Origin: Streptomyces cavernae
Lineage (GTDB): Bacteria; Actinomycetota; Actinomycetes; Streptomycetales; Streptomycetaceae
Direction: 5' to 3'
DNA: 64,000 bases
NCBI RefSeq assembly: GCF_004023625.1
Contig: NZ_RPDJ01000014.1
Span: forward strand, 186,001 to 250,000
Positions 57,543-64,000 of this stretch are shown here, in pieces. Under the pieces are notes generated by a model. That model saw only the letters and a list, made by a program, of their open reading frames with translations, was not told where the DNA came from and ran no database searches. The translations under genes and the position numbers were made by a program. The number at the start of each line of letters is the position of its first letter. The first letter of the stretch is position 1.

Positions 57543-58694
57543 GTGACACGCAAGACGGTGCGTATCGCCATGAACGGCGTGACGGGACGCATGGGCTATC
57601 GCCAGCACCTCGTCCGCTCACTCCTGGCACTGCGCGAGCAGGGCGGCCTCGACCTCGGCGACGGCACCGTGCTGTGGCCGGAGCCGGTCCTCGTCGGCCG
57701 CCGCGAGCACGCCCTGAAGGCCCTCGCCGACCGGCACGGTCTCGACCACTACTCCACCGACCTCGACGCCGTCCTCGCCGACGACTCCATCGACATCTAC
57801 TTCGACGCGCAGGTCACCTCCGCCCGCGAGGAGGCCATCAAGCAGGCCATCGCCGCCGGCAAGCACATCTACACCGAGAAGCCCACCGCCACCGGCCTCG
57901 ACGGCGCCCTGGAGCTCGCCCGTCTCGCCCAGGCCAAGGGCATCAAGCACGGCGTGGTCCAGGACAAGATCTTCCTGCCGGGCCTGCTGAAGCTGAAGCG
58001 CCTCATCGACGGCGGATTCTTCGGCCGCATCCTCTCCGTCCGCGGCGAGTTCGGCTACTGGGTCTTCGAGGGCGACTGGCAGGAGGCCCAGCGCCCCTCC
58101 TGGAACTACCGTGCCGAGGACGGCGGCGGCATCGTCGTCGACATGTTCCCGCACTGGGAGTACGTGCTGCACGAGCTGTTCGGCCGCGTCAAGTCCGTCC
58201 AGGCCCTCACCGCCACCCATATCCCGCAGCGCTGGGACGAGCAGGGCAAGCCCTACGACGCGACCGCGGACGACGCCGCGTACGGCATCTTCGAACTCGA
58301 CGGCGGCGCGATCGCCCAGATCAACTCCTCCTGGGCGGTGCGCGTCAACCGCGACGAACTCGTCGAGTTCCAGGTGGACGGCACCGAGGGCTCCGCCGTC
58401 GCGGGCCTGCGCAACTGCCGTGTCCAGCACCGCAGCGCCACCCCCAAGCCGGTGTGGAACCCGGACATCCCGGCCACCTACTCCTTCCGCGACCAGTGGC
58501 AGGAGGTCCCGGACAACACCGAGTTCGACAACGGCTTCAAGGCGCAGTGGGAGCTGTTCCTCAAGCACGTCTACGCCGACGCCCCCTACCAGTGGGACCT
58601 GCTGGCCGGCGCCCGCGGCGTCCAGCTCGCCGAACTGGGTCTGAAGTCCTCCACCGAGGGCCGCCGCATCGACGTACCGGAGATCCAGCTGTGA
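57543..58694 (+). CDS. Gfo/Idh/MocA-family oxidoreductase
   Basis: A 383-aa NAD(P)-dependent sugar or polyol dehydrogenase. N-terminal Rossmann domain: VRIAMNGVTGRMGYRQHL, with a long first loop, DIYFDAQVTSAREEAIKQAI, and the family motif AAGKHIYTEKPTA (EKP). The C-terminal alpha/beta domain includes NYRAEDGGGIVVDMFPHWEY, which supplies the conserved Asp/His pair. The start (GTG 57543) has GGAGG 7 bases upstream; an ATG at 57538 is out of frame. The stop overlaps the GTG of the DUF993 gene. As first gene of a three-gene LacI-controlled operon it presumably oxidises a sugar to a keto derivative for the next enzymes. Confidence 0.92.
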   Translation: MTRKTVRIAMNGVTGRMGYRQHLVRSLLALREQGGLDLGDGTVLWPEPVLVGRREHALKALADRHGLDHYSTDLDAVLADDSIDIYFDAQVTSAREEAIKQAIAAGKHIYTEKPTATGLDGALELARLAQAKGIKHGVVQDKIFLPGLLKLKRLIDGGFFGRILSVRGEFGYWVFEGDWQEAQRPSWNYRAEDGGGIVVDMFPHWEYVLHELFGRVKSVQALTATHIPQRWDEQGKPYDATADDAAYGIFELDGGAIAQINSSWAVRVNRDELVEFQVDGTEGSAVAGLRNCRVQHRSATPKPVWNPDIPATYSFRDQWQEVPDNTEFDNGFKAQWELFLKHVYADAPYQWDLLAGARGVQLAELGLKSSTEGRRIDVPEIQL

Positions 58695-59842
58695 CGATCC
58701 GACTGCCGGGTGCGGACGGGGTGCTGAGGACCTACACCCCGCGCACGGAACCGCTCGCCCTCACAACGGGCGCCCCCTTCACCTCCCGTACGGTCTTCTC
58801 GGCCGCGCACGTCGTCGCCGACCCGTACGCGGACGTGTCCCCCGACTCGCCGGCCGCCGTCGACTGGGACGCCACCCTCGCCTTCCGGCGCCACCTCTGG
58901 TCGCACGGCCTCGGCGTCGCGGAGGCCATGGACACCGCTCAGCGCGGGATGGGCCTGGACTGGGCGGGCGCGGCAGAGCTGATCCGCCGCAGCGCCGCCG
59001 AGGCCAAGGCGGTCGGCGGCCGGATCGCGTGCGGGGTCGGCACCGACCAGATCGCCTCCGGTTCGCTCCAGCAAGTCCGGGCGGCCTACGAGGAGCAGCT
59101 CGCCCTCGTCGAGGAGACCGGCGCCCAGGCGATCCTGATGGCCTCCCGGGCGCTCGCCGCGGCGGCGCACGGCCCCGAGGACTACCTGGACGTCTACGGG
59201 CACCTGCTGCGCCAGGCGTCCGAACCGGTGATCCTGCACTGGCTCGGCCCCATGTTCGACCCGGCGCTGGAGGGCTACTGGGGATCGTCCGACCTGGACA
59301 AGGCCACCGACGTCTTCCTGGAGGTGATCGCCGCGCACCCGGACAAGGTGGACGGCATCAAGATCTCCCTCCTGGACGCCCAGCGCGAGATCGACCTGCG
59401 CCGGCGCCTTCCGAACGGTGTGCGCTGCTACACCGGCGACGACTTCAACTACCCCGAGCTGATCGCCGGCGACGACAAGGGATTCAGCCACGCGCTGCTC
59501 GGCATCTTCGACCCGCTGGGTCCGCTGGCGGCCGAGGCGGTACGCGTCCTGGACACCGGTGACGTCAAGGGCTTCCGTGAACTCCTCGATCCCACCGTCG
59601 AGTTGTCCCGGCACCTGTTCCAGACGCCGACCCGCTTCTACAAGACGGGTGTGGTCTTCCTCGCCTGGCTCGCGGGCCACCAGGACCACTTCACGATGGT
59701 CGGCGGCCTCCAGTCGGCTCGCTCGCTGCCGCACTTCGCGCGGGCGTACGAACTCGCGGACGGCCTGGGCCTGTTCCCGGATCCGGCACGCGCCGAGGAA
59801 CGCATGAAGAACCTGCTCGCCCTGTACGGAGTGGCCCAGTGA
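58691..59842 (+). CDS. DUF993 protein, dihydrodipicolinate-synthase-like aldolase barrel
   Basis: A 383-aa protein of the DUF993 family, a TIM-barrel group distantly like DapA-type aldolases. Stretches recognised: TFSAAHVVADPYADV-type opening (here SRTVFSAAHVVADPYADVSP), HGLGVAEAMDTAQRGMGLDW, HWLGPMFDPALEGYWGSSDL, DGIKISLLDAQREIDLRRRL and YTGDDFNYPELI. The Lys in VDGIKIS is well placed as a Schiff-base residue. GTG 58691 overlaps the preceding stop, and its own stop overlaps the next GTG. It probably cleaves or dehydrates the oxidised sugar made by its neighbours. The reaction is unproven. Confidence 0.85.
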   Translation: MTIRLPGADGVLRTYTPRTEPLALTTGAPFTSRTVFSAAHVVADPYADVSPDSPAAVDWDATLAFRRHLWSHGLGVAEAMDTAQRGMGLDWAGAAELIRRSAAEAKAVGGRIACGVGTDQIASGSLQQVRAAYEEQLALVEETGAQAILMASRALAAAAHGPEDYLDVYGHLLRQASEPVILHWLGPMFDPALEGYWGSSDLDKATDVFLEVIAAHPDKVDGIKISLLDAQREIDLRRRLPNGVRCYTGDDFNYPELIAGDDKGFSHALLGIFDPLGPLAAEAVRVLDTGDVKGFRELLDPTVELSRHLFQTPTRFYKTGVVFLAWLAGHQDHFTMVGGLQSARSLPHFARAYELADGLGLFPDPARAEERMKNLLALYGVAQ

Positions 59843-60678
59843 CCGCGCACGAACGCCTCGAACGGTTCTCCATCAACCAGATGACGGTCAAGCAGCTGTC
59901 GCTGCCCGAACTGGCCGACGCCTGCCTGGAGTCGGGCGTGCCCGGCGTCGGACTGTGGCGCGAGCCGGTCCAGTCGTACGGGGTCGAGGCCGCCGCCAAG
60001 CTGGTACGGGACGCGGGCCTCACCGTCACGACACTGTGCCGGGGCGGGTTCTTCACGGCCATCGACCCGCAGGAACGGGCGGCTGCGCTGGACGACAACC
60101 GGCGGGCGATCGACGAGGCCGCGACGCTCGGCACCGACACGCTGGTCCTCGTCTCCGGCGGGCTACCCGCCGGCTCGAAGGACCTGCACGGAGCACGCGA
60201 GCGCATCGCGGACGCGCTCGGCGAACTGGCGCCGTACGCCGCCGAGCGCGGCGTCCGGCTGGCCATCGAGCCCCTCCACCCGATGTACGCCGCCGACCGC
60301 TGCGTCGTCTCGACGCTCACCCAGGCCCTGGACCTCGCCGAGCGCTTCCCGGCGACCCAGGTCGGGGTGTGCGTGGACACGTACCACATCTGGTGGGACG
60401 ACACCGCCCCCGCGCAGATCGCCCGCGCGGGCGCCACGGGCCGGCTGCACACCTTCCAGCTCGCCGACTGGACCACGCCGCTGCCCGAGGGCGTCCTCAC
60501 CGGGCGCGGGCAGATCGGTGACGGCTCCATCGACATGCGCGAGTGGCGCGGCCATGTCGAGGCGGCCGGGTACACGGGCCCGATCGAGGTCGAACTGTTC
60601 AACGACGGACTGTGGGCCCGGGACGGCCGGGAGGTCCTCGCGGAGACGGCCGAACGGTTCGTACGGCACGCTGTGTGA
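59839..60678 (+). CDS. Sugar phosphate isomerase/epimerase
   Basis: A 279-aa xylose-isomerase-like barrel: SINQMTVKQLSLPELADACL, GVPGVGLWREPVQSYG, GLTVTTLCRGGFFTA, VRLAIEPLHPMYAADRCVVS (Glu), VGVCVDTYHIWWDD (Asp, His) and GPIEVELFNDGLWAR (Glu) give the metal-binding set. GTG 59839 overlaps the DUF993 stop. It is the last gene of the operon and would convert a ketose or epimerise the substrate. Its stop codon lies inside an 8-base repeat array, so the extreme C terminus (RFVRHAV) could change with repeat number. Confidence 0.9.
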   Translation: MTAHERLERFSINQMTVKQLSLPELADACLESGVPGVGLWREPVQSYGVEAAAKLVRDAGLTVTTLCRGGFFTAIDPQERAAALDDNRRAIDEAATLGTDTLVLVSGGLPAGSKDLHGARERIADALGELAPYAAERGVRLAIEPLHPMYAADRCVVSTLTQALDLAERFPATQVGVCVDTYHIWWDDTAPAQIARAGATGRLHTFQLADWTTPLPEGVLTGRGQIGDGSIDMREWRGHVEAAGYTGPIEVELFNDGLWARDGREVLAETAERFVRHAV

Positions 60679-60713
60679 GCTTGTGAGCTTGTGAGCTTGT
60701 GAGCTTGAGAGCT
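60674..60713. repeat. Four to five copies of TGTGAGCT across a stop codon
   Basis: TGTGAGCT is repeated four times perfectly (60674-60705) and once degenerate. The first copy contains the TGA stop of the isomerase gene, so the array starts exactly at the gene end. Confidence 0.85.
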
Positions 60714-60903
60714 TTTGAGCCGTCAGCCGTCAGCCGTGTGCGGTGGACCGTGAGACTGAGGCGTCGGGCTCGGGGCGTGCGCCTTCGTTCAGCCCTGAAC
60801 CTTCAGCCCTGAACCTTCAGCCCTGAACCTTCAGCCCTGAGCCTTCAGCCCTGAGCCGTTACGCGGAGGTGCGGAGGCGCGGAGACGTCGGTGGGGCGTG
60901 CGG
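60679..60903. other. Repeat-rich gap between convergent genes
   Basis: 225 bases made almost wholly of short repeats: TGTGAGCT, a doubled CCGTCAGCCGTCAG, and the 14-base array at 60788. No gene, and no clean terminator hairpin. Confidence 0.5.
60788..60857. repeat. Five-copy 14-base tandem repeat
   Basis: TTCAGCCCTGAACC is repeated five times in register (60788, 60802, 60816, 60830, 60844), the last two with A to G at one site. TTCAG...CTGAA inside each unit is self-complementary, so each copy can form a small hairpin; the array may replace a terminator. Confidence 0.9.
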
Positions 60904-61308
60904 TCAGCGCCGTGCGCCCCGCGCCGCCCGCCTGCTCAGAACCGTCAGCAGCACCGGCATCAGCAGCTCGATCACCCGGGACACCGTCTCCGGTGCGAGG
61001 CCCGTCCGCCTGGCGGCGGCATGCGCGGCGGGACCGCTCACGCGATACAGCAGACCACCCATGAGACCGTCGGCGTCGAGACCGCCCAGCGGCGCCTCCT
61101 GGACCTCGGCGAGGGCCTGCTGGACCTCGCCCGGGCTGGTCACCGCGCGGTCGTGCAGGCCGCCGGACAGGGCCGAGACCGTGGCGTCGACGACCTCCTG
61201 GGCGGCGGCCGGGTCGGTGCCGATGACATCGGCGATCTCCTGGAGCTTCTCGTCGTCGAGCGTGTCACGCACGTCGTTTTCCAGCGAGTCTTCGCTCATG
61301 GGACTCAT
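60904..61308 (-). CDS. DUF937 domain protein
   Basis: A 134-aa helical protein. LQEIADVIGTDPAAAQEVVD, ATVSALSGGLHDRA, then LDADGLMGGLLYRVSGPAA and LAPETVSRVIELLMPVLLTV match DUF937/YidB-like proteins (paired helical repeats, ending in a hydrophobic LLPxLL helix). The function is not established. The start is uncertain between ATG 61308 and ATG 61299; neither has a strong ribosome-binding site. It lies downstream of the ribose genes but is separated by a strong terminator. Confidence 0.75.
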   Translation of the reverse strand: MSPMSEDSLENDVRDTLDDEKLQEIADVIGTDPAAAQEVVDATVSALSGGLHDRAVTSPGEVQQALAEVQEAPLGGLDADGLMGGLLYRVSGPAAHAAARRTGLAPETVSRVIELLMPVLLTVLSRRAARGARR

Positions 61309-61474
61309 GGGTGAAACGCTACGTCCATCCAGGTTTGGCGGCGCGCCGAAAACCGCGGGAAAAAATCTTGTAGGACCGTGCAACCCTTCCCCCACCTCGC
61401 GGGTCGTACTTGGCGTCGGAACTTCTGGAGGGGGATCTGGGGGGATCGCGGGGGTTCTGGCAGGAGGGGAAGCC

Positions 61475-61504
61475 GAGGGGCCCGGTCGACGGACCGGGCC
61501 CCTC
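61475..61504 (-). terminator. Terminator of the rbsK-rbsD unit
   Basis: GAGGGGCCCGGTC (61475-61487) pairs perfectly with GACCGGGCCCCTC (61492-61504) with a 4-base loop, 52 bases beyond the rbsD stop on the minus strand. Confidence 0.85.
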
Positions 61505-61556
61505 GAAGTCATTTCGGGACGGCCGCGTGGCATGGGCTTCCGGCCAGGTCCAGCCG

Positions 61557-61944
61557 TCAGAAGAACACCCCGCACCGCAGCAGGACGTCCGCGTACGGCC
61601 GCGCCTCCCCGATGCGCACGACCAGCCGGGCCCCGGCCGAGCGCGCCTTCAGCTCCTCGTGGGAGATCAGGTTCAGGTTCGGGAAGCGGGCCTCGAGCAG
61701 CTCGGTCGCCGCCGGATTGGCCTGCCGTACCTCCCGTGCCGCCGTGGCGCCCTCCACCACCAGCTCCGCGAGCAGTCCGTCCACGACCTCCGCGAACGAC
61801 GGCACCCCGGCCCGGAAGGCCAGGTCGACCACGCGCGGACCGGACGGGATGGGCATGCCCGCGTCGCAGACCAGCACGCCGTCGCCGTGACCCAGCTCGG
61901 CCAGCGCCCCGCACAGCGCGGTTCAGAATTCCGGCCTTCTTCAC
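61557..61944 (-). pseudogene. rbsD: D-ribose pyranase RbsD, apparent 2-base frameshift
   Basis: RbsD interconverts pyran and furan forms of ribose so that ribokinase can use it. From GTG 61944 (GAGGAGGT upstream) the protein begins VKKAGILNRA as in the family, then runs into nonsense. The rest of the family sequence continues in another frame: LCGALAELGHGDGVLVCDAG, MPIPSGPRVVDLAFRAG, NLNLISHEELK, and the closing VLRCGVFF. Restoring two bases in the CGCG run at 61917-61920 joins both frames into a normal 129-aa protein. So it is either a true loss-of-function slip or a sequencing error. The catalytic His region (GHGD) lies beyond the shift. Confidence 0.85.
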
Positions 61945-61978
61945 GCGGCCGTGACCTCCTCGGATGCGATGTGCCTCG

Positions 61979-62878
61979 TCACAGTGCGGCGACCTCCTCC
62001 GCCGTGGGGAAGGACACCTGCGCGCCCTGCCTGGTGACCGCGGCAGCCCCAACCCGGGCCGCGAATGCCGCGGCGTCCACGAGGGACTCGCCCAAACCCA
62101 GCCGCCAGGCCAGCGCCGCCGTGAACGCGTCCCCCGCCCCCGTCGTGTCCACGGCCTTGACCGCCACGGACGGCACACGCGCCGCGCCCTCGGCGGAGGC
62201 CACCAGAGCACCCTCCGCGCCCAGCGTGACGACCACCGACCGCGGTCCCAGCGCCAGCAGTGCCCGCGCCCAGTCCTCGGGGGAACCCGTCAGATCGCCC
62301 TCGACGATGACCCGTGCCTCGTGCTCGTTCACGATCAGCGGGTCGCAAGCGGCGAGCACCTCCTCGGGCAGCGACCGGGGCGGTGAGGGGTTCAGGACGA
62401 AGCGGGTGCCGTCCGGCAGGTTCCGTACGACCTCCACGACCGTCTCCAGCGGGACCTCCAGCTGCGCCGAGACCACCCGGGAGGCGTGCAGAAGGCTCGC
62501 CGCGGCGCGTACGTCCTCCGGCACCAGCCGTCCGTTGGCTCCCGGTGACACCACGATGCTGTTGTCCCCCGACGGGTCCACCGTGATCAGCGCGACCCCG
62601 GTGGGCGCCCCGCCGACCAGCACGCCCGCGGTGTCCACGCCCGCGTCCCGCTGCGAGTCGAGCAACAGCTGTCCGTGCGCGTCGTCGCCGACCCGCGCCA
62701 GCAGGGCCGTACGGGCCCCGAGACGTGCGGCGGCCACCGCCTGGTTGGCGCCCTTGCCGCCCGGGTGGACGGCCAGGTCGGAGCCGAGCACCGTCTCGCC
62801 GGCCCCCGGCCGCCGCTCGACGCCGATCACCAGGTCGGCGTTGGCCGATCCGACGACCAGGAGGTCGTAGTCGTACAT
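61979..62878 (-). CDS. rbsK: Ribokinase
   Basis: Phosphorylates ribose at O5 with ATP. The 299-aa PfkB kinase shows VVGSANADLVIGVERRP, the N-terminal signature GGKGANQAVAAARLGA, SGDNSIVVSPGAN, and the C-terminal signature DTTGAGDAFTAAL with the catalytic Asp in GAGDAF. Length and motifs are ordinary for RbsK. It is 34 bases upstream of the rbsD reading frame on the same strand and downstream of a LacI regulator, with a terminator hairpin between. No ribose transporter is in the window. Confidence 0.93.
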   Translation of the reverse strand: MYDYDLLVVGSANADLVIGVERRPGAGETVLGSDLAVHPGGKGANQAVAAARLGARTALLARVGDDAHGQLLLDSQRDAGVDTAGVLVGGAPTGVALITVDPSGDNSIVVSPGANGRLVPEDVRAAASLLHASRVVSAQLEVPLETVVEVVRNLPDGTRFVLNPSPPRSLPEEVLAACDPLIVNEHEARVIVEGDLTGSPEDWARALLALGPRSVVVTLGAEGALVASAEGAARVPSVAVKAVDTTGAGDAFTAALAWRLGLGESLVDAAAFAARVGAAAVTRQGAQVSFPTAEEVAAL

Positions 62879-62905
62879 GAACTGTCTCCCTGAGCAGGTG
62901 AGTCG

Positions 62906-62940
62906 GAGCCGTACGCGGGCCGCGGCTCCGCGTACGGCTC
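62906..62940 (-). terminator. Hairpin between the LacI and rbsK genes
   Basis: GAGCCGTACGCGG (62906-62918) pairs perfectly with CCGCGTACGGCTC (62928-62940) around a 9-base loop. It lies 46 bases after the LacI stop and 28 bases before rbsK, so it could act as terminator or attenuator for rbsK. Confidence 0.8.
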
Positions 62941-62985
62941 ATACCGGGGTGACCGGAGCGGACCCCGCCCGGCCACTGTCCTGTG

Positions 62986-64000
62986 TCAGCCGCTGAATTC
63001 GCCCTCTTTCCGTATGCCTTCGATGCGCAGCAACTCGTCCGGGTGGCTCACGCGTTGCTCCTTCGCGGGGTCGGGGGGCTCGCCGCAGGAGCGGCGTACG
63101 ACGAGCCGGGCGGACAGGGTCACGGACTGCGGGGGGCGGCCCTCGATGCGGTCGACGAGGGCGCGTACGGCGGCCCGCCCCAGTTCACCGGTGGGCTGGG
63201 CGATCGCCGTGATCGGCGGATCGGTGTGCACGAACCACGGGATGTCGTCGAACGCGGCGAGCGCGATGTCGTCCGGAACCCGCATCCCGCGCGCGCGGAT
63301 GGCGTCCAGCGCGCCGAGCGCCATCAGGTTGTCGGCCGCGAAGACCGCCTCCGGGGGCTCGGGCAGGGCGAGGAACGCATCGGTGGCCCGGCGCCCGCTC
63401 TCGGCCTGGAAGTCGCCCTGCCCGATGTAGGCCTCCGGGAGCGCGATCCCGAACGCCTCCAGGGCCTCCCCGAAGGCCGCCACGCGCTCGCTGCCGGTCG
63501 TGGTGGCGGCCGGGCCGGTGATGATGGCGAGCCGGCGATGGCCCAGGCCGTGCAGATGGGCGACGAGGTCCCGTACGGCGTCCCGGCCGTCGGCCCGCAC
63601 CACCGGCACGTCCACGCCCGGGATCCAGCGGTCCACGAAGACCATCGGGGTGCCCGCGCGCGCGGCGTCCAGCATCAGCGGGGAGCCGCCGTCGGTGGGG
63701 GAGAGCAGCAGTCCGTCGCTGCGCCGGTCGAGGAGCGTACGGATGTGGTGGTCCTGCAACTCCGGCCGCTCGTCGGCGTTCCCGATGATCACGCTGTAGC
63801 CGAGCGCACGGGCCTCCTCCTCGACGGAGCGCGCCAGCTCGGTGAAGTAGGGGTTCATCACGTCGCTGATGACCAGGCCGAGGGTGCGGGTCTCGTCCGT
63901 GCGCAGGGAGCGGGCGACGGCGTTGGGGCGGTAGCCCAGCGCCCTCACCGCGGCCAGCACGCGCGTGCGTGCCTCGTCGCTGACCGACGGGTGGCCGTTC
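62986..64000 (-). CDS. LacI-family regulator, N terminus outside window (RbsR-like)
   Basis: The visible 337 residues start inside the HTH/hinge: NGHPSVSDEARTRVLAAVRA, LGYRPNAVARSLRTDETRTL, then the core LGLVISDVMNPYFTELARSV, DGLLLSPTDGGSPLM, MVFVDRWIPGVDVPVVRADG, HGLGHRRLAIITGPAAT, PEAVFAADNLMALGALDAIR and DIALAAFDDIPWFVHTDPPI. Only the first 20-25 residues are missing. DRWI and NDxM-type residues (here ADNLMA) are as in ribose/purine-type LacI proteins. Preceding rbsK-rbsD, it is the likely ribose regulator. The last 30 residues are a charged tail. Confidence 0.92.
   Translation of the reverse strand, partial: NGHPSVSDEARTRVLAAVRALGYRPNAVARSLRTDETRTLGLVISDVMNPYFTELARSVEEEARALGYSVIIGNADERPELQDHHIRTLLDRRSDGLLLSPTDGGSPLMLDAARAGTPMVFVDRWIPGVDVPVVRADGRDAVRDLVAHLHGLGHRRLAIITGPAATTTGSERVAAFGEALEAFGIALPEAYIGQGDFQAESGRRATDAFLALPEPPEAVFAADNLMALGALDAIRARGMRVPDDIALAAFDDIPWFVHTDPPITAIAQPTGELGRAAVRALVDRIEGRPPQSVTLSARLVVRRSCGEPPDPAKEQRVSHPDELLRIEGIRKEGEFSG

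Overview
The window is chromosomal DNA of a Streptomyces or a very close actinomycete. This rests on the very high GC content, GTG starts, GTGA/ATGA stop-start overlaps, many secreted proteins with long actinobacterial signal peptides, a DtxR-type iron box, DasR-like dre motifs, and a gene order (agmatinase, PucR, phosphatase-like gene, tesB, acyl-CoA dehydrogenase, TetR, carboxylase pair, HMG-CoA lyase, acyl-CoA dehydrogenase, siderophore genes, hexosaminidase) that I recall from the conserved core around SCO2768-SCO2786 of S. coelicolor. I saw no rRNA, tRNA, CRISPR array or intact insertion sequence.

Left end (1-7.8 kb): the tail of a [NiFe]-hydrogenase maturation operon, hypF (cut by the window edge)-hypC-hypD-hypE, translationally coupled. 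It is followed by an OsmC-like redox protein, a DUF1876 protein, a two-helix ion channel with an altered selectivity filter, and a DUF4429/SHOCT protein.

7.9-15.4 kb: a secreted GH20 hexosaminidase with a DasR-like site, and a siderophore-uptake pair (siderophore-interacting reductase and binding lipoprotein) behind an iron box. The desferrioxamine biosynthesis genes expected beside this pair are not here. Then an Eis-type acetyltransferase, a decayed copy of an acyl-CoA dehydrogenase gene, a PadR/membrane-protein pair and a lone PIN-domain protein.

15.4-24.4 kb: a leucine/branched-chain acyl-CoA catabolic operon on the minus strand (methylcrotonyl-CoA carboxylase beta and alpha, HMG-CoA lyase, acyl-CoA dehydrogenase). 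It is divided by a double operator from a TetR gene carrying a large repeat-encoded insertion. A second acyl-CoA dehydrogenase and TesB follow. The two dehydrogenases have their catalytic glutamate at different positions.

24.4-31.3 kb: a phosphatase-like protein, a PucR regulator, a sodium:solute symporter, an agmatinase-family ureohydrolase and a thiamine-diphosphate enzyme, which look like an import and breakdown unit for a guanidino compound of unknown identity.

31.3-51.3 kb: mainly envelope and secretome genes (endonuclease I, FG-GAP protein, class-A-like serine hydrolase, phytase-like esterase, tripeptidyl-peptidase-like protease, lipoprotein, GH3 N-acetylglucosaminidase, OafA-type acyltransferase, phage-like amidase), with a single-chain ABC exporter having one degenerate ATP site. 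A foldback, MITE-like repeat lies upstream of the GH3 gene.

51.3-64 kb: an isomerase, a MarR-GNAT fusion, an isochorismatase-like hydrolase, an SDR/MerR divergent pair, a LacI-controlled sugar operon (Gfo/Idh/MocA, DUF993, isomerase) with dre-like and LacI-type operators, then a ribose module (LacI regulator cut by the edge, rbsK, and an rbsD that appears frameshifted). Many intergenic gaps here hold short tandem repeats.
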